Source of the DNA: Desulfuromonadaceae bacterium
Lineage (GTDB): Bacteria; Desulfobacterota; Desulfuromonadia; Geobacterales; Pseudopelobacteraceae
Direction: 5' to 3'
Assembly: GCA_028681335.1 (NCBI GenBank)
Contig: JAQUIT010000011.1
Span: forward strand, 62,001 to 126,000
DNA: 64,000 nt
Positions 16,499-26,006 of the stretch are shown piece after piece. The notes under the pieces were generated by a model that did not search any database, had not been told where the DNA came from, and saw only the letters and a list, made by a program, of their open reading frames with translations. A program made the position numbers and the translations under genes. How positions within the stretch are numbered: position 1 is the stretch's first letter; each line of letters starts with the position of its first letter.

Positions 16499-18489
16499 GA
16501 CGTCACCTTCCCGTCTTCCTGGCGCTGCAACTGTTCAAGAGCCATGACGCGGTACACAAAAACATCCTCCATGGAGAGCGGTCGTGGCACGGCAGAAACC
16601 AGACCGATGCCGGCCGCAGAGAGGATTATTTTGATCTGCGCCGCGTCGGCTTCAGGGTTCGGAGACAGAAGATGGATGTTTTTGCCATACACCGCTGCAC
16701 CAGGAAAACCGTTTTGAACCAGTGCCTGCAGTGCCTGCAAAGGCTGGCCGGTTTCCAATTCGAGCAGTCGCCCGGCCTCTGTTTCTACCTGCCGCTTCAT
16801 CTCTGACGGCGAGGCATCCGCCACGACCCTGCCGGCAAACATAAGGGCCAGATGATCGCAATGCTCCGCTTCGCTCATGTAGTGCGTGGTCACCAGTATC
16901 GTCACCCCATCTTCCCGGGAGAGGCGAAAAATGGTCTCCCAGAGCCGCCGTCGCCCGACCGGGTCGACACCCGAGGTCGGTTCATCAAGAAACAGCACCT
17001 GCGGTCGATGCACAAGAGCACAGCCCAGTGCCAAGCGCTGCCTGATCCCCATCGGGAGACTCGCCGATAGAGCCGACTCGAAGCCGGCCAACCCGGCCAT
17101 CTCAATGATCCAGTCCGTACGGGTAGTGGTTTCGGCTCTGTTCAGGCCGTAAATCCCGGCGTAGAGGTGGATGTTCTCCAGCACGGTCAAATCCTGATAG
17201 AGCGAGAAAGCCTGGGACATGTAGCCGATCCGTTCCTTTATGGCCTTTCCGGCCTGGAGCATATCTGCACCGGCAACCCGCCCGGCACCGGCGTTGGGGC
17301 GGATGATCCCGGTCAACATCTTGATTACCGTGGTCTTTCCGGCGCCGTTCGCGCCCAAAAGCCCGAAGATTTCCCCCTGCGGCACCCGGAAACTCACCCG
17401 ATCAACGGCCCGAAAGTCTCCGAAATCACGCACCAGCTGATCAGCCTCAATGGCGAGAACATCTTTTGCCGGGCGGCTTGCAGGCTTTGGAACAGTTTTT
17501 TTTGCAGCCTCGCTTTGCTCTCTGTTGTTCATCCCTCGCCGACGCAAAAGGGCTATAAAAACATCCTCCAGCTCCGGTGCAGCGGCATCCTGGTTGTCTA
17601 CCTGAAGCCCCTGGAGGGCGTTTTCAACCTCATGGAGTGCCGCTTGTCTGTCGGCCTGCTCCACAAAAACAGTAATTTCCGTACCGCGAGCCAAGACTTG
17701 TGGATAACGGGCATTGAGAAGTGAGAGGGCTTCCAACTGAGGTTCTGCATGTAATGAGACAAGGGTACCGGGGACCAGAGCACGGATTTCGTCCGGACGC
17801 CCCTTAGCCAGCACCTGTCCTTCATGGAGGAGCGACACGCGGTGAAACCGGTCTGCCTCGTCCAGGTAGGCGGTGGAGACAAGAGCCGTCATCCCCTGTT
17901 CGCGCAGAAGCTCGGCAAGAATCCCCCAGAAATCCCTCCGGGAAACCGGATCAACACCGGTGGTCGGTTCATCCAGGATCACCAGTTCAGGCTCGTGAAT
18001 GAGCGAACAGATCAACCCCAGCTTTTGCTTCATCCCGCCGGAAAGCTGCTTCATCGGCCGGTCGCGAAAACGGTCGAGCCGTGTCATCTCCAGCAGGCGC
18101 TGTTTGCGTTGAGACAGTTCCTTCTCCGGTACCAGGCGCAGGCGGGCAAAAAAATCGATATTTTCCTGAACGGAGAGCTCCGGGTAAAGGTTGAGCCCTA
18201 ACCCCTGGGGCATGAGCCCGAGCCGCCCCTTGACCTTTTCCGCACTGCGCTCGGAGTCGATCTTCTGGCCGAAGACCTCCACCACACCCGCATCAAAGGT
18301 AAGCACCCCGGCAAGAACCTTCATCAGGCTGCTTTTCCCCGCTCCGTCCGGGCCGATAAGGCCATAGATTTCCCCACGGTTCATTTCCAGGTCGATTCCT
18401 CGTACGGCCTGGATCTTTCCGTACCTCTTATGGAAACCGGTCACCCGAACCACGGGAGCGGTCGGCTCTACCAGCGTGGTGTGGCCCAT
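16495..18489 (-). CDS. Tandem ABC ATPase of drug-efflux system (YbhF-like)
   Basis: 664 residues with two fused ATPase domains. Domain 1: Walker A GPDGAGKS (46-53), signature LSGGM, Walker B VILDEPTTGVD. Domain 2 (from about 345): Walker A GANGAGKTT, degenerate signature LPMGIRQRL, Walker B VLFLDEPTSGVD. The second signature lacks the SGG core, as also seen in YbhF, so one ATP site may be weak. A Lys/Pro-rich linker joins the halves. The ATG at 18489 has GGAAGGATGG and overlaps the HlyD stop by 22 bp. It powers export through the two permeases that follow. Confidence 0.93.
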   Translation of the reverse strand: MGHTTLVEPTAPVVRVTGFHKRYGKIQAVRGIDLEMNRGEIYGLIGPDGAGKSSLMKVLAGVLTFDAGVVEVFGQKIDSERSAEKVKGRLGLMPQGLGLNLYPELSVQENIDFFARLRLVPEKELSQRKQRLLEMTRLDRFRDRPMKQLSGGMKQKLGLICSLIHEPELVILDEPTTGVDPVSRRDFWGILAELLREQGMTALVSTAYLDEADRFHRVSLLHEGQVLAKGRPDEIRALVPGTLVSLHAEPQLEALSLLNARYPQVLARGTEITVFVEQADRQAALHEVENALQGLQVDNQDAAAPELEDVFIALLRRRGMNNREQSEAAKKTVPKPASRPAKDVLAIEADQLVRDFGDFRAVDRVSFRVPQGEIFGLLGANGAGKTTVIKMLTGIIRPNAGAGRVAGADMLQAGKAIKERIGYMSQAFSLYQDLTVLENIHLYAGIYGLNRAETTTRTDWIIEMAGLAGFESALSASLPMGIRQRLALGCALVHRPQVLFLDEPTSGVDPVGRRRLWETIFRLSREDGVTILVTTHYMSEAEHCDHLALMFAGRVVADASPSEMKRQVETEAGRLLELETGQPLQALQALVQNGFPGAAVYGKNIHLLSPNPEADAAQIKIILSAAGIGLVSAVPRPLSMEDVFVYRVMALEQLQRQEDGKVTS

Positions 18490-19577
18490 GGTGTTCCATC
18501 CTTCCAGCGGATTACCGCATCGGCAGGCAGACCGGGCGAAAGGCGCCGATCCCGATTGGAGTCAAGATACATTTTGACCGCGTAGACCAGCTTGACCCGC
18601 TCGTCCGGAGTCTGAACCTCCTTGGGGGTGAATTCGGCACGGGAGGAGATGTATTTGACGGTGGCCGGGAAGTAGACTTTAGGAAACGCGTCGGTAGAAA
18701 TCCGGGCAGGAAGACCGAGGCGGAGCTTGCCGATATGAACCTCTGCCACGTAGGCCTTCAGATAGAGCCGATCCATATCGACCAGATCGAACAGGGGCGC
18801 ACCGGCCGCTACGACCTCGCCCACATCCTTCATGCGGGTCATGACGATGCCGGAAACCGGGGCACGTATGGTAAGGTCGTTCAGCACACTTTCCGCTTCG
18901 GCCAGCACACCGCGAGCCTGCTGGCGCTGGGCGGTTATTGCCGCCAGCTCATCCTCTTTAGCCTTGATCCGTTGCGGCCCGAGTCGCGATTCCGAGAGCT
19001 GTTTCCGGGCGCGGATCAAGGCTCCTTGTGCGGCCTCAAGGTCATTCCTCGCGGCGACCCAGGCCAGCTCAACCTGTTCACTCCTGCGCAGGTCGACGCT
19101 GCCCCGTTCAGCCAGTTCCTTGAAGCGACCGGCATCACGCCGGGCCTGTTCCTCACTTGCCACCGCCTTGTTTACCACCGATGAAGCCTGTGCCACCGCT
19201 GCTTCATTTCCTGCAATCATGAGAGGCACCTCCTGGCGGAAGACTGCAAGGTTGGTTTTGCCTGCCTGGATTCTGGCATCCAGAGAGGCCAGCGCCTCAT
19301 TGGCCTGTGTGGCCCGGGCGCGGACCTGTGTGTCCTCAAGCACCGCCATAACCTGTCCCGCCTGAACCTGAGCACCTTCACGCACAATCAGGGTTGCGAT
19401 CCTGCCGGAAAATTTGCCGGCTACGGCGATCTGGTCACCCTCGATCCGGCCATTTGCCTGAATAAGTCCGTCGGGGAAAGGTGGTTGCTTAAACCAGCGT
19501 TGATATGACAGGTAGGCGGCGATGACAACTACCACACCTAAACCTATATAGCTTATTCTCTTCAGTAACATGTTCAT
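18468..19577 (-). CDS. HlyD-type membrane fusion protein (YbhG-like)
   Basis: 369 residues from the ATG at 19577, which has AGGAGG five bases upstream (an upstream in-frame ATG at 19607 lacks this). One N-terminal membrane anchor (ISYIGLGVVVVIAAYLSYQRW), a lipoyl-like half motif (GRIEGDQIAVAGKFSGRI...VREGAQVQAGQVMAVLEDT), a long coiled-coil hairpin (about 75-210), the second half (IRAPVSGIVMTRMKDVGEVVAAG) and a beta-barrel region. It bridges the inner-membrane ABC exporter and the TolC protein encoded just upstream. Confidence 0.92.
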   Translation of the reverse strand: MNMLLKRISYIGLGVVVVIAAYLSYQRWFKQPPFPDGLIQANGRIEGDQIAVAGKFSGRIATLIVREGAQVQAGQVMAVLEDTQVRARATQANEALASLDARIQAGKTNLAVFRQEVPLMIAGNEAAVAQASSVVNKAVASEEQARRDAGRFKELAERGSVDLRRSEQVELAWVAARNDLEAAQGALIRARKQLSESRLGPQRIKAKEDELAAITAQRQQARGVLAEAESVLNDLTIRAPVSGIVMTRMKDVGEVVAAGAPLFDLVDMDRLYLKAYVAEVHIGKLRLGLPARISTDAFPKVYFPATVKYISSRAEFTPKEVQTPDERVKLVYAVKMYLDSNRDRRLSPGLPADAVIRWKDGTPWATPRW

Positions 19578-19616
19578 GCGAACCTCCTGCTCACCGCTTT
19601 TATCCACCTCTGTTGA

Positions 19617-20912
19617 TTACAGATCGCCGGCAGCCCGCCTCAGGCGGAATTGGGCGATTACTGAATCATAGACTGCGTTATCATAATTGGCGTGCGACCT
19701 GTTGGTGAGCGTGTCGGCATCGAGAACCTCGGTATTGGTGCCGATCCCGTTGCGATAGCGGTCATTGGCAACGGCAAGATTTTCCTCTGCCTGCCCAACC
19801 GCTTCCCGGGCCACAACAATCCGTTGGCGGCTCTCTTCGACTTCAAGCCAGGCCTGCCTGATCTGGAGTGTCACCAATGATCTCAGATCACTGATCTGGT
19901 TGGAAACGGCATCTGCCTTATATGACACTGCTGCTGCCTGATTGCGCAGGACGCCACCATCAAACAGGTCCCACTTGAGCCCCAGAGACACCGACCAGAA
20001 CTGGTCGCGGACCAACTGCTGATTTTCCAGATAGGTATACCCGCCACTCAGGGCGATTTGTGGACCGGTAGCCCCCCGAATACCGGCTGCCTGGTGGCGA
20101 AAAGCACCTTCATGCTGAGTCAGGCTGGCCAATTCAGGACGGTTCTTTAATGCGCCTGCAACCAACGTTTCGTAACTATCCTCGGTAACCATTGGCATAA
20201 TATCGTCCAGAATCACTGAAGTCGTAAGTGACCGTTCCATCAAACGGTTATAAGCTGAGCGGGCAATATCCAGCCGGTTTTGTGCCTGCAAAAGGCGCAG
20301 ATTGGCCTCGGACAGGGCTACATGGGAAGCCAGCAGGTCGTTTTTAGCTACCAGCCCCTGGCTGAACAGGTTTTCAACATCCCTGACATGACCCGAAAGG
20401 CTTGTGACACTGCTTTTGGCGACAGCTGCGCCCCGCTCCGCCCGCAGCACGGCAACGTAACGTTCAGCGACATCCAGTTTGATCTCCTGCATTGTACGTC
20501 GCTGGTCGTATTTTGCCGCTCCGACCATTGCCGCAGCGGCATCAATCCCACTGGAGATCCTGCCGTGGGTATAGAGCGGTATGGTCACGGTTGCACGGGA
20601 AAATGCAAAGGAGTCATCCGCAACCGCCATCTCCATCTTTCCCAGATTCGGGACGGTAAGGTTTATGGAAGGTGTTGAATCCAGAATAGTGTATGCAGCT
20701 TCTGCGGAGACGGTTGGCAGACGATACCCGCGTGCAGCGGACAGGTTTCGCCCGGCGGCGTCACTCAGTTTCGTCATTGTTTTTGCACGCGGATCAACCG
20801 TTAAAGCCTGCTGCCAGGCATCAGCAAGGGACTCTCCATTGGATGTGGCTGATACCGCGATCAGACTTGTCGTCAGCAACAGCACAATACATGTATGTAT
20901 CCTGGTGACCAT
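19617..20912 (-). CDS. TolC-type outer-membrane efflux protein
   Basis: 431 residues from the ATG at 20912 (GGGAGGAGTG eight bases upstream). Signal peptide MVTRIHTCIVLLLTTSLIAVSA, then two outer-membrane-efflux repeats with the usual long helices and short strands (DAWQQALTVDPRAKT at the start of repeat 1, NRPELASLTQHEGAFRHQA at the start of repeat 2; LDADTLTNRSHANYDNAVYD near the end). It forms a trimeric outer-membrane channel. It is the second gene of the MarR efflux operon, 35 bp after marR. Confidence 0.92.
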   Translation of the reverse strand: MVTRIHTCIVLLLTTSLIAVSATSNGESLADAWQQALTVDPRAKTMTKLSDAAGRNLSAARGYRLPTVSAEAAYTILDSTPSINLTVPNLGKMEMAVADDSFAFSRATVTIPLYTHGRISSGIDAAAAMVGAAKYDQRRTMQEIKLDVAERYVAVLRAERGAAVAKSSVTSLSGHVRDVENLFSQGLVAKNDLLASHVALSEANLRLLQAQNRLDIARSAYNRLMERSLTTSVILDDIMPMVTEDSYETLVAGALKNRPELASLTQHEGAFRHQAAGIRGATGPQIALSGGYTYLENQQLVRDQFWSVSLGLKWDLFDGGVLRNQAAAVSYKADAVSNQISDLRSLVTLQIRQAWLEVEESRQRIVVAREAVGQAEENLAVANDRYRNGIGTNTEVLDADTLTNRSHANYDNAVYDSVIAQFRLRRAAGDL

Positions 20913-20947
20913 GCACACTCCTCCCGGAAGCGATCTCCGTGCATTTT

Positions 20948-21394
20948 TCAAATGTTACGCATACCCAGGAGATTACAGTTTATGCGTGTCAGCATACTCC
21001 GCAACTGTTCACTCTCCCGGATATCGAAACCGGCAAAGGCCTGCCGTCGAATCCCCATGGCGATGTCGATCGTTGCTTCGCGTAGCTCCTGACCCTTCGC
21101 GGTAATGCTGATGATATAGGACCTTCGGTCTTCACTGTTTTCTGTCCGGAAGATCAAACCTTTCTGCTCAAGGCGTCTCAAAATCCGCGTCATGTTTGGT
21201 TGATCTTTGAGAGAGCGAACTGCGAGCGATTTCTGGGTAACGCCATTTGTCTCCCACAGGAGATTTAGCACGGCCCACTGTTCCTGAGTGAGGCCATAGG
21301 GCTTGAGTTGCCGCCCCAACTCTGTCTTGAGGTAGAGCTCTGCAATGGTGATGAGGAACGAAAGGGAATCACTGAAAGAATAGGTGGTGTCCAT
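20948..21394 (-). CDS. MarR-family repressor of the ABC efflux operon
   Basis: 148 residues with a winged helix: LTQEQWAVLNLLWETNGVTQKSLAVRS, recognition region DQPNMTRILRRLEQKGLIFR, and wing ENSEDRRSYIISITAKG. MarR proteins bind palindromes as dimers and release on ligand binding. It is first in its operon; a perfect 18-bp palindrome lies inside the spacer of its promoter, so autorepression together with the efflux genes is expected. The predicted transcription start coincides with the ATG and no ribosome site is seen, suggesting a leaderless mRNA. Confidence 0.93.
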   Translation of the reverse strand: MDTTYSFSDSLSFLITIAELYLKTELGRQLKPYGLTQEQWAVLNLLWETNGVTQKSLAVRSLKDQPNMTRILRRLEQKGLIFRTENSEDRRSYIISITAKGQELREATIDIAMGIRRQAFAGFDIRESEQLRSMLTRINCNLLGMRNI

Positions 21395-21400
21395 GATCTA

Positions 21401-21428
21401 ATTGTAGTTGTCGTGACAACTATGTCAA
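21401..21428 (-). promoter_or_regulatory. MarR-operon promoter with operator in the spacer
   Basis: Minus strand: TTGACA (21428-21423), 16-bp spacer, TACAAT (21406-21401). The perfect inverted repeat TAGTTGTC-GT-GACAACTA at 21405-21422 fills the spacer, so a bound dimer would block polymerase. Confidence 0.88.
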
Positions 21429-21726
21429 GAAAGGGGGGTAAATCTTTTTCGTAGTTGATTGATCCTGATCGCTTATGGGCTCAATGTTTACCCAGCCGAT
21501 CATCGAAAAAACAGAACGTGATGAAAGTCAGCGCAAGGCTTCACGGGTCAACGCACCGGTCGCAGTAACCATCAAATAGGGAGTGCCCCTCATTATTACA
21601 GAGACACTCGAGCAAATTCCGGAGCAACAAAAATATGCGCAGATAAATTTATTCAATTATTAACCGGACAGCGGTGATATACATGTAAGCGGTTGTCGAG
21701 TGGCAAGATACATATAAGGGTGGAGT
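21429..21726. other. Divergent intergenic region, no convincing gene
   Basis: About 300 bp between marR and the GGDEF/EAL gene. A 31-codon frame (21484-21579, ATG to TAG) ends in SQRKASRVNAPVAVTIK but has no ribosome site and no recognised homologue; it may be a fragment. The last 60 bp should carry the promoter of the rightward gene, with GGGTGGAG as its ribosome site. Confidence 0.4.
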
Positions 21727-24700
21727 ATGAACTTTTCAAACATGAATAAGCTATTCCTAAGCAAGTTCTGGCCTACGATGGCTATGTTTATGGTGCTGGC
21801 CGTCGTTTTTGGAGCATATGTCCATTCTGAAAAGCAGATAGATCAAGCAAACCAAAATCGGCTCAAATCCTACATACTGGCAGATGAGTTGCGGCAATCC
21901 TCAGACGACTTAACCCTCATGGCAAGTTCCTATGTGGTAACCGGCAATCCTCGTTACAAACGATATTATCAGGAAATGCTGGACATCAGAGACGGCAGGA
22001 AACCTCGACCTGAAGGTTACAGTTCCATCTACTGGGATTTTGTTCTGGCTGGCGCACACTCACCGCAAACTCGCAGCGAACAGCCGATCGCACTGCTGGA
22101 GTTGATGCGCCAGGCTGGATTTCCTCAAGAGGAGTTGCAAAAACTGGCTGAATCAAAGGCTCATTCCGATAGCTTGACGGCTATTGAATGTGAAGCCATG
22201 AAACTGGCCGAGAGCGTTGGCAAAGACAAGAACGTCAACCATGACAAGGCAGAGATGCTGATGCATGACGACAGCTATCATCAAGCCAAGGCGTCCATCA
22301 TGCGGCCGATCAGTGTGCTTTATAAGCTGATGGACAAGCGCACCTCCGACCAAATCCGCAATTCGGAACGCCTTGCGATAGCATTCCGAATCGTGTTTAT
22401 GTGCTGTTTTTTTGGGACTCTGCTCATGCTCTGGGTGGCATACAGGGATTTACGTAAAATCCTTGGTGGGTCGGCAGACGAAATTCACGCATATCTCCTC
22501 AAAATTGGGCAGGGAGACTTCTCGTCCACCATTACTATAACTCAAGGTATGGAGAAAAGCGTGCTCGCCGGCTTGTCAGAAATGCAGAACAAGCTCTATG
22601 CACATGAGGTCGAACACATAGAAGCTGAAGAGAGAATCCGGAGACTAAACCAGCTTTATGCCGCCCTGAGCCATTGCAACCAGGCGATTATCCGGCATCC
22701 CAACGAAGAAGAATTGTTTCCGCAAATCTGCCGTGACGTGGTGCTCTTCGGCGGCATGAAGATGGCGTGGATCGGGATGGTCGATGAAAACATGCGCATC
22801 AGGCCGGTTGCCTCTTATGGTGATGGCCAGGAGTACCTGGGCAGCATCCGGGTTTCGGTCGATGCACTTGATCCACTTGGTCAAGGACCTACGGGCACCG
22901 CTATTCGTGAAAGCCAGCCATTCTGGTGTCAGGATTTCCTCAATGATGCGCGTACCGCCTCCTGGCATGAACACGCCGCACGATTCGGCTTGGCCGCCTC
23001 GGCATCGCTGCCGCTGCTCTGCAACGGCAAAGCGATTGGCTCCTTCAATCTGTACGCTGCCGAAATAAATGCCTTTGACAATGACATCCGGAAGCTGCTC
23101 CTTGAAATGGCACAGGATATCAGCTTTGCGCTGGACAATTTTGCAGCAGAGACTGCGCACAAAACAGTAGAAATGGCGCTCTCCGAGAGCGAAAATCGTT
23201 ATCATGCCTATGTCGACCAAGCGGCCGACGCACTTTTTGTAAATGACTTCTCCGGGAAACTCATCGACTTCAATCGTCAGGCATGCGCCAGTCTCGGTTA
23301 CAGCCGTGAAGAACTTTTGCATATGAGTGTGTTCGACGTCGAAACCGGCCTTGATCTGGCTCAGGCACAAGCCGTATGGAGCCGGATTCTGCCAAACGAG
23401 CGCTTCACACTATTTGGGCTTCACCGCCGCAAGGACGGGACGACATTTCCGGTGGAGGTACAGCTTTGCTGTTTCGACAAGATTGGGGAACGCCTCTATA
23501 TTGGCCTGGTGCGTGACGTCACCGAGCGCGTTCAAGCGGAAGAGCAACTTCGCATTGCCGCCACCGCCTTCGAGTCGCAGGAAGGTATGATCGTCACGGA
23601 TGCCAATGGCTTGATACTGAAGGTCAATCGCGCTTTCACCGAAATCTCCGGCTATTCGGGGGAGGAGGTTGTAGGCCATAACCCGCGTATTCTCAAGTCC
23701 GGCCGTCACAACAATGATTTCTATCGCGAAATGTGGCAGAGCATCAACCGTACCGGCGGGTGGCAAGGCGAAATATGGGACCGCCGCAAGAACGGAGAGG
23801 AATATCCGAAATGGCTCACGATCTCGGCGGTCAAAGACAAAGATGGTAACGTCACAAATTACATCGGTGCACATTACGACATTACCGAGCGCAAGAAGGC
23901 TGAAGAAAGGATCAATGAACTGGCCTTCTTCGACCAGCTAACGGGCTTGCCCAACCGGACGCTCCTTCGGGATCGCCTGAGACAGATCATGACCATAAGT
24001 TCACGTAAAGGGGGTTATGGTGCGTTGCTGTTCATTGACCTCGATAACTTTAAAACGCTCAACGACACACTCGGCCATGACATGGGTGACTTGCTGCTGA
24101 TACAGGTAGCACAACGCCTGGGCGCCTCTGTCCGTGCGGGGGATACAGTCGCACGACTGGGCGGTGATGAGTTTGTTGTATTGCTGGCAAACCTGAGCAT
24201 AGACCAGAGATCTGCTGCCAGCCAGACCGAAGCCGTTGGCGAGAAAATACTTGAAACGCTCAATCACCCCTACCAGCTCAAGGATGTCGTATACCATAAC
24301 ACTCCGAGTATCGGTGCAACCCTGTTCGGCGATCATCAAGATGAGATCGATGCCCTTTTGAGACAGGCCGACATTGCCATGTACAGATCAAAGGATGCTG
24401 GACGCAACACCATGCGTTTCTTCGATTCGAATATGGAGACCATTGTAATGGAGCGCGCTGCTCTGGAAAAAGATTTGCGAGTAGCTGTTAAAGAGGGACA
24501 GTTTTTACTCTACTACCAGGCCCAGGTGGCGGGAGGGCAACTGACAGGGGCAGAAGTCCTGGTGCGTTGGCAGCATCCACAACGCGGCATGGTATCGCCT
24601 GCCGAATTTATTCCTCTTGCCGAAGAAACCCGCTTGATACTGCCTTTGGGCCACTGGGTACTGGAAACCGCATGTACTCAACTTGCCATATGGGCTAGCC

Positions 24701-25218
24701 AACCAGAGATGTCCCATCTCACTGTTGCGGTGAACGTCAGCGCTCACCAATTTCATCAAGCCGACTTCGTGGACCAGGTACTGGCAGTTCTCCAGAGCAC
24801 TGGCGCCAACCCGCAGAGACTGAAGCTGGAACTCACCGAGAGCATGCTGGTATCTAATGTAAACCTGATTATTGAGAAAATGTTTGCGTTAAAGGGCAAG
24901 GGCGTAGGCTTCTCGCTGGATGACTTTGGCACAGGCTATTCATCGTTATCTTACCTGAAACGACTGCCTCTGGATCAGTTGAAAATTGACCAATCATTCG
25001 TGCGTGACGTGCTCATTGATCACAATGATGCCGCAATTGTCAGAACCATTATTGCGTTGGCCCAGAGCCTGGGTTTTGGCGTAATTGCAGAGGGAGTGGA
25101 AACCGCAGAACAACGAGATTTTCTGTCCAGTGCAGGCTGCCATGCCTATCAGGGTTATTTCTTCAGTCGGCCACTTCCTATAGAGAGCTTTGAGTCTTTT
25201 GCGAAGCAGACCATCTAG
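21727..25218 (+). CDS. Membrane GAF-PAS-PAS-GGDEF-EAL c-di-GMP turnover protein
   Basis: 1163 residues. Two membrane helices (about 14-32 and 218-240) enclose a periplasmic sensor domain; a HAMP-like segment follows, then GAF (about 320-470), PAS (about 485-600) and PAS with PAC (about 605-725). GGDEF domain (about 730-895) has DLDNFKTLND, GHDMGD, GGDEF and an RAGD I-site. EAL domain (about 905-1155) has EVL in place of EAL, then ELTESML, DDFGTGYSSL, KIDQSFV, AEGVET and QGYFFSRPL, all catalytic positions kept. It could both make and degrade c-di-GMP in response to two or more signals. It stands alone and its direct output partner is not visible. Confidence 0.95.
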   Translation: MNFSNMNKLFLSKFWPTMAMFMVLAVVFGAYVHSEKQIDQANQNRLKSYILADELRQSSDDLTLMASSYVVTGNPRYKRYYQEMLDIRDGRKPRPEGYSSIYWDFVLAGAHSPQTRSEQPIALLELMRQAGFPQEELQKLAESKAHSDSLTAIECEAMKLAESVGKDKNVNHDKAEMLMHDDSYHQAKASIMRPISVLYKLMDKRTSDQIRNSERLAIAFRIVFMCCFFGTLLMLWVAYRDLRKILGGSADEIHAYLLKIGQGDFSSTITITQGMEKSVLAGLSEMQNKLYAHEVEHIEAEERIRRLNQLYAALSHCNQAIIRHPNEEELFPQICRDVVLFGGMKMAWIGMVDENMRIRPVASYGDGQEYLGSIRVSVDALDPLGQGPTGTAIRESQPFWCQDFLNDARTASWHEHAARFGLAASASLPLLCNGKAIGSFNLYAAEINAFDNDIRKLLLEMAQDISFALDNFAAETAHKTVEMALSESENRYHAYVDQAADALFVNDFSGKLIDFNRQACASLGYSREELLHMSVFDVETGLDLAQAQAVWSRILPNERFTLFGLHRRKDGTTFPVEVQLCCFDKIGERLYIGLVRDVTERVQAEEQLRIAATAFESQEGMIVTDANGLILKVNRAFTEISGYSGEEVVGHNPRILKSGRHNNDFYREMWQSINRTGGWQGEIWDRRKNGEEYPKWLTISAVKDKDGNVTNYIGAHYDITERKKAEERINELAFFDQLTGLPNRTLLRDRLRQIMTISSRKGGYGALLFIDLDNFKTLNDTLGHDMGDLLLIQVAQRLGASVRAGDTVARLGGDEFVVLLANLSIDQRSAASQTEAVGEKILETLNHPYQLKDVVYHNTPSIGATLFGDHQDEIDALLRQADIAMYRSKDAGRNTMRFFDSNMETIVMERAALEKDLRVAVKEGQFLLYYQAQVAGGQLTGAEVLVRWQHPQRGMVSPAEFIPLAEETRLILPLGHWVLETACTQLAIWASQPEMSHLTVAVNVSAHQFHQADFVDQVLAVLQSTGANPQRLKLELTESMLVSNVNLIIEKMFALKGKGVGFSLDDFGTGYSSLSYLKRLPLDQLKIDQSFVRDVLIDHNDAAIVRTIIALAQSLGFGVIAEGVETAEQRDFLSSAGCHAYQGYFFSRPLPIESFESFAKQTI

Positions 25219-25560
25219 GTACTACTGTCTGGCATAATCAGGAAACAGTGTAATTACAGGTGAATCTGTTGAAACGCTCTACGTCTCGCCATTTAGACTC
25301 ACCTTCTATTGGCAAACGAATCTACTAATAGTTGCTACCATTTTAAAATTAAAATGAAACAAAAGACCGAAAACCTAAGCTAAAACTGGTTCAATCAATG
25401 GGTAAGGTCATTGTGGCCCTCATTTCAAGAGGTCTATTAGCTAGGAACGTAAAGAAATAGAATAAATAACGGGGTATGGGAAGGTTTCGTTACAGACATA
25501 CTTAGAAAACATAATTGGCTTGGAAGTTAATTCGAGGCGACACAAAAGGTTACACGGACA
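25219..25560. other. AT-rich intergenic region without gene
   Basis: About 340 bp of low-GC sequence between the GGDEF/EAL gene and the tRNA-Gly terminator. I see no frame with a ribosome site, no tRNA-end duplication and no repeat. It may be decayed DNA. Confidence 0.5.
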
Positions 25561-25594
25561 AACAAATAGGTTAGCTCTAACGAGCTAACCTATT
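25561..25594 (-). terminator. Terminator after tRNA-Gly
   Basis: AATAGGTTAGCTC - GTTA - GAGCTAACCTATT is a perfect 13-bp stem followed by TTGTT on the minus strand, nine bases after the tRNA 3' end. Confidence 0.85.
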
Positions 25595-25602
25595 GTTTAA
25601 AT

Positions 25603-25677
25603 TGGAGCGGGAAACGAGATTCGAACTCGCGACCTCAACCTTGGGAAGGTTGCACTCTACCACTGAGTTATTCCCGC
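25603..25677 (-). tRNA. tRNA-Gly (anticodon CCC)
   Basis: The minus strand folds into a full cloverleaf: acceptor GCGGGAA/TTCCCGC, D arm GCTCAGTGGTAGAGT-like, anticodon arm CAACC-TTCCCAA-GGTTG, T arm with GTTCGAATC, discriminator U and an encoded CCA (25605-25603). The anticodon CCC reads GGG. The gene follows tRNA-Asn on the same strand, but each has its own terminator. Confidence 0.96.
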
Positions 25678-25690
25678 ATTTGCTTGATAC

Positions 25691-25734
25691 AAAACAAGTC
25701 TGATTACCCGCATTAAGGTAATCAGACTTGTTTT
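25691..25734. terminator. Terminator between the two tRNA genes
   Basis: AAAACAAGTCTGATTACC and its exact complement form an 18-bp stem with an 8-base loop. It lies five bases after the tRNA-Asn 3' end and 14 bp before tRNA-Gly. Confidence 0.85.
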
Positions 25735-25738
25735 TGAT

Positions 25739-25814
25739 TGGCTCCCCTTCGCGGACTCGAACCACGGACAAGGTGATTAACAGTCACCTGCTCTACCAAC
25801 TGAGCTAAAGGGGA
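25739..25814 (-). tRNA. tRNA-Asn (anticodon GTT)
   Basis: Minus-strand cloverleaf with acceptor TCCCCTT/AAGGGGA, D arm GCTCAGTTGGTAGAGC, anticodon arm GGTGA-CTGTTAA-TCACC (anticodon GUU), T arm CCGTG-GTTCGAGTC-like, discriminator G and encoded CCA (25741-25739). Confidence 0.97.
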
Positions 25815-26006
25815 ATATAACCATAAATCAGTAAGTTACTTATTTATGGAATACTTTTTACTCGGTACTAAAACTGCCATGATAACTGAGATCAATAAAA
25901 CGATGTCGTCACCAAAAGCGTCCTGTTATCTATCATGTGCTGCACAAATAAGTCAACCAAAATTTACACAATCTGCTGAAGATTTTGCCAATAAAATTAC
26001 CTACCC

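Noticed and set aside
16495..18489. Loss of ABC signature in the second ATPase domain as damage
   Set aside because: The degenerate signature (LPMGI) is also a feature of the YbhF family, so it is normal for this type of protein.
25219..25830. Genomic island attached at the tRNA genes
   Set aside because: No integrase, no duplicated tRNA 3' end, and ordinary metabolic genes continue directly after the tRNAs.
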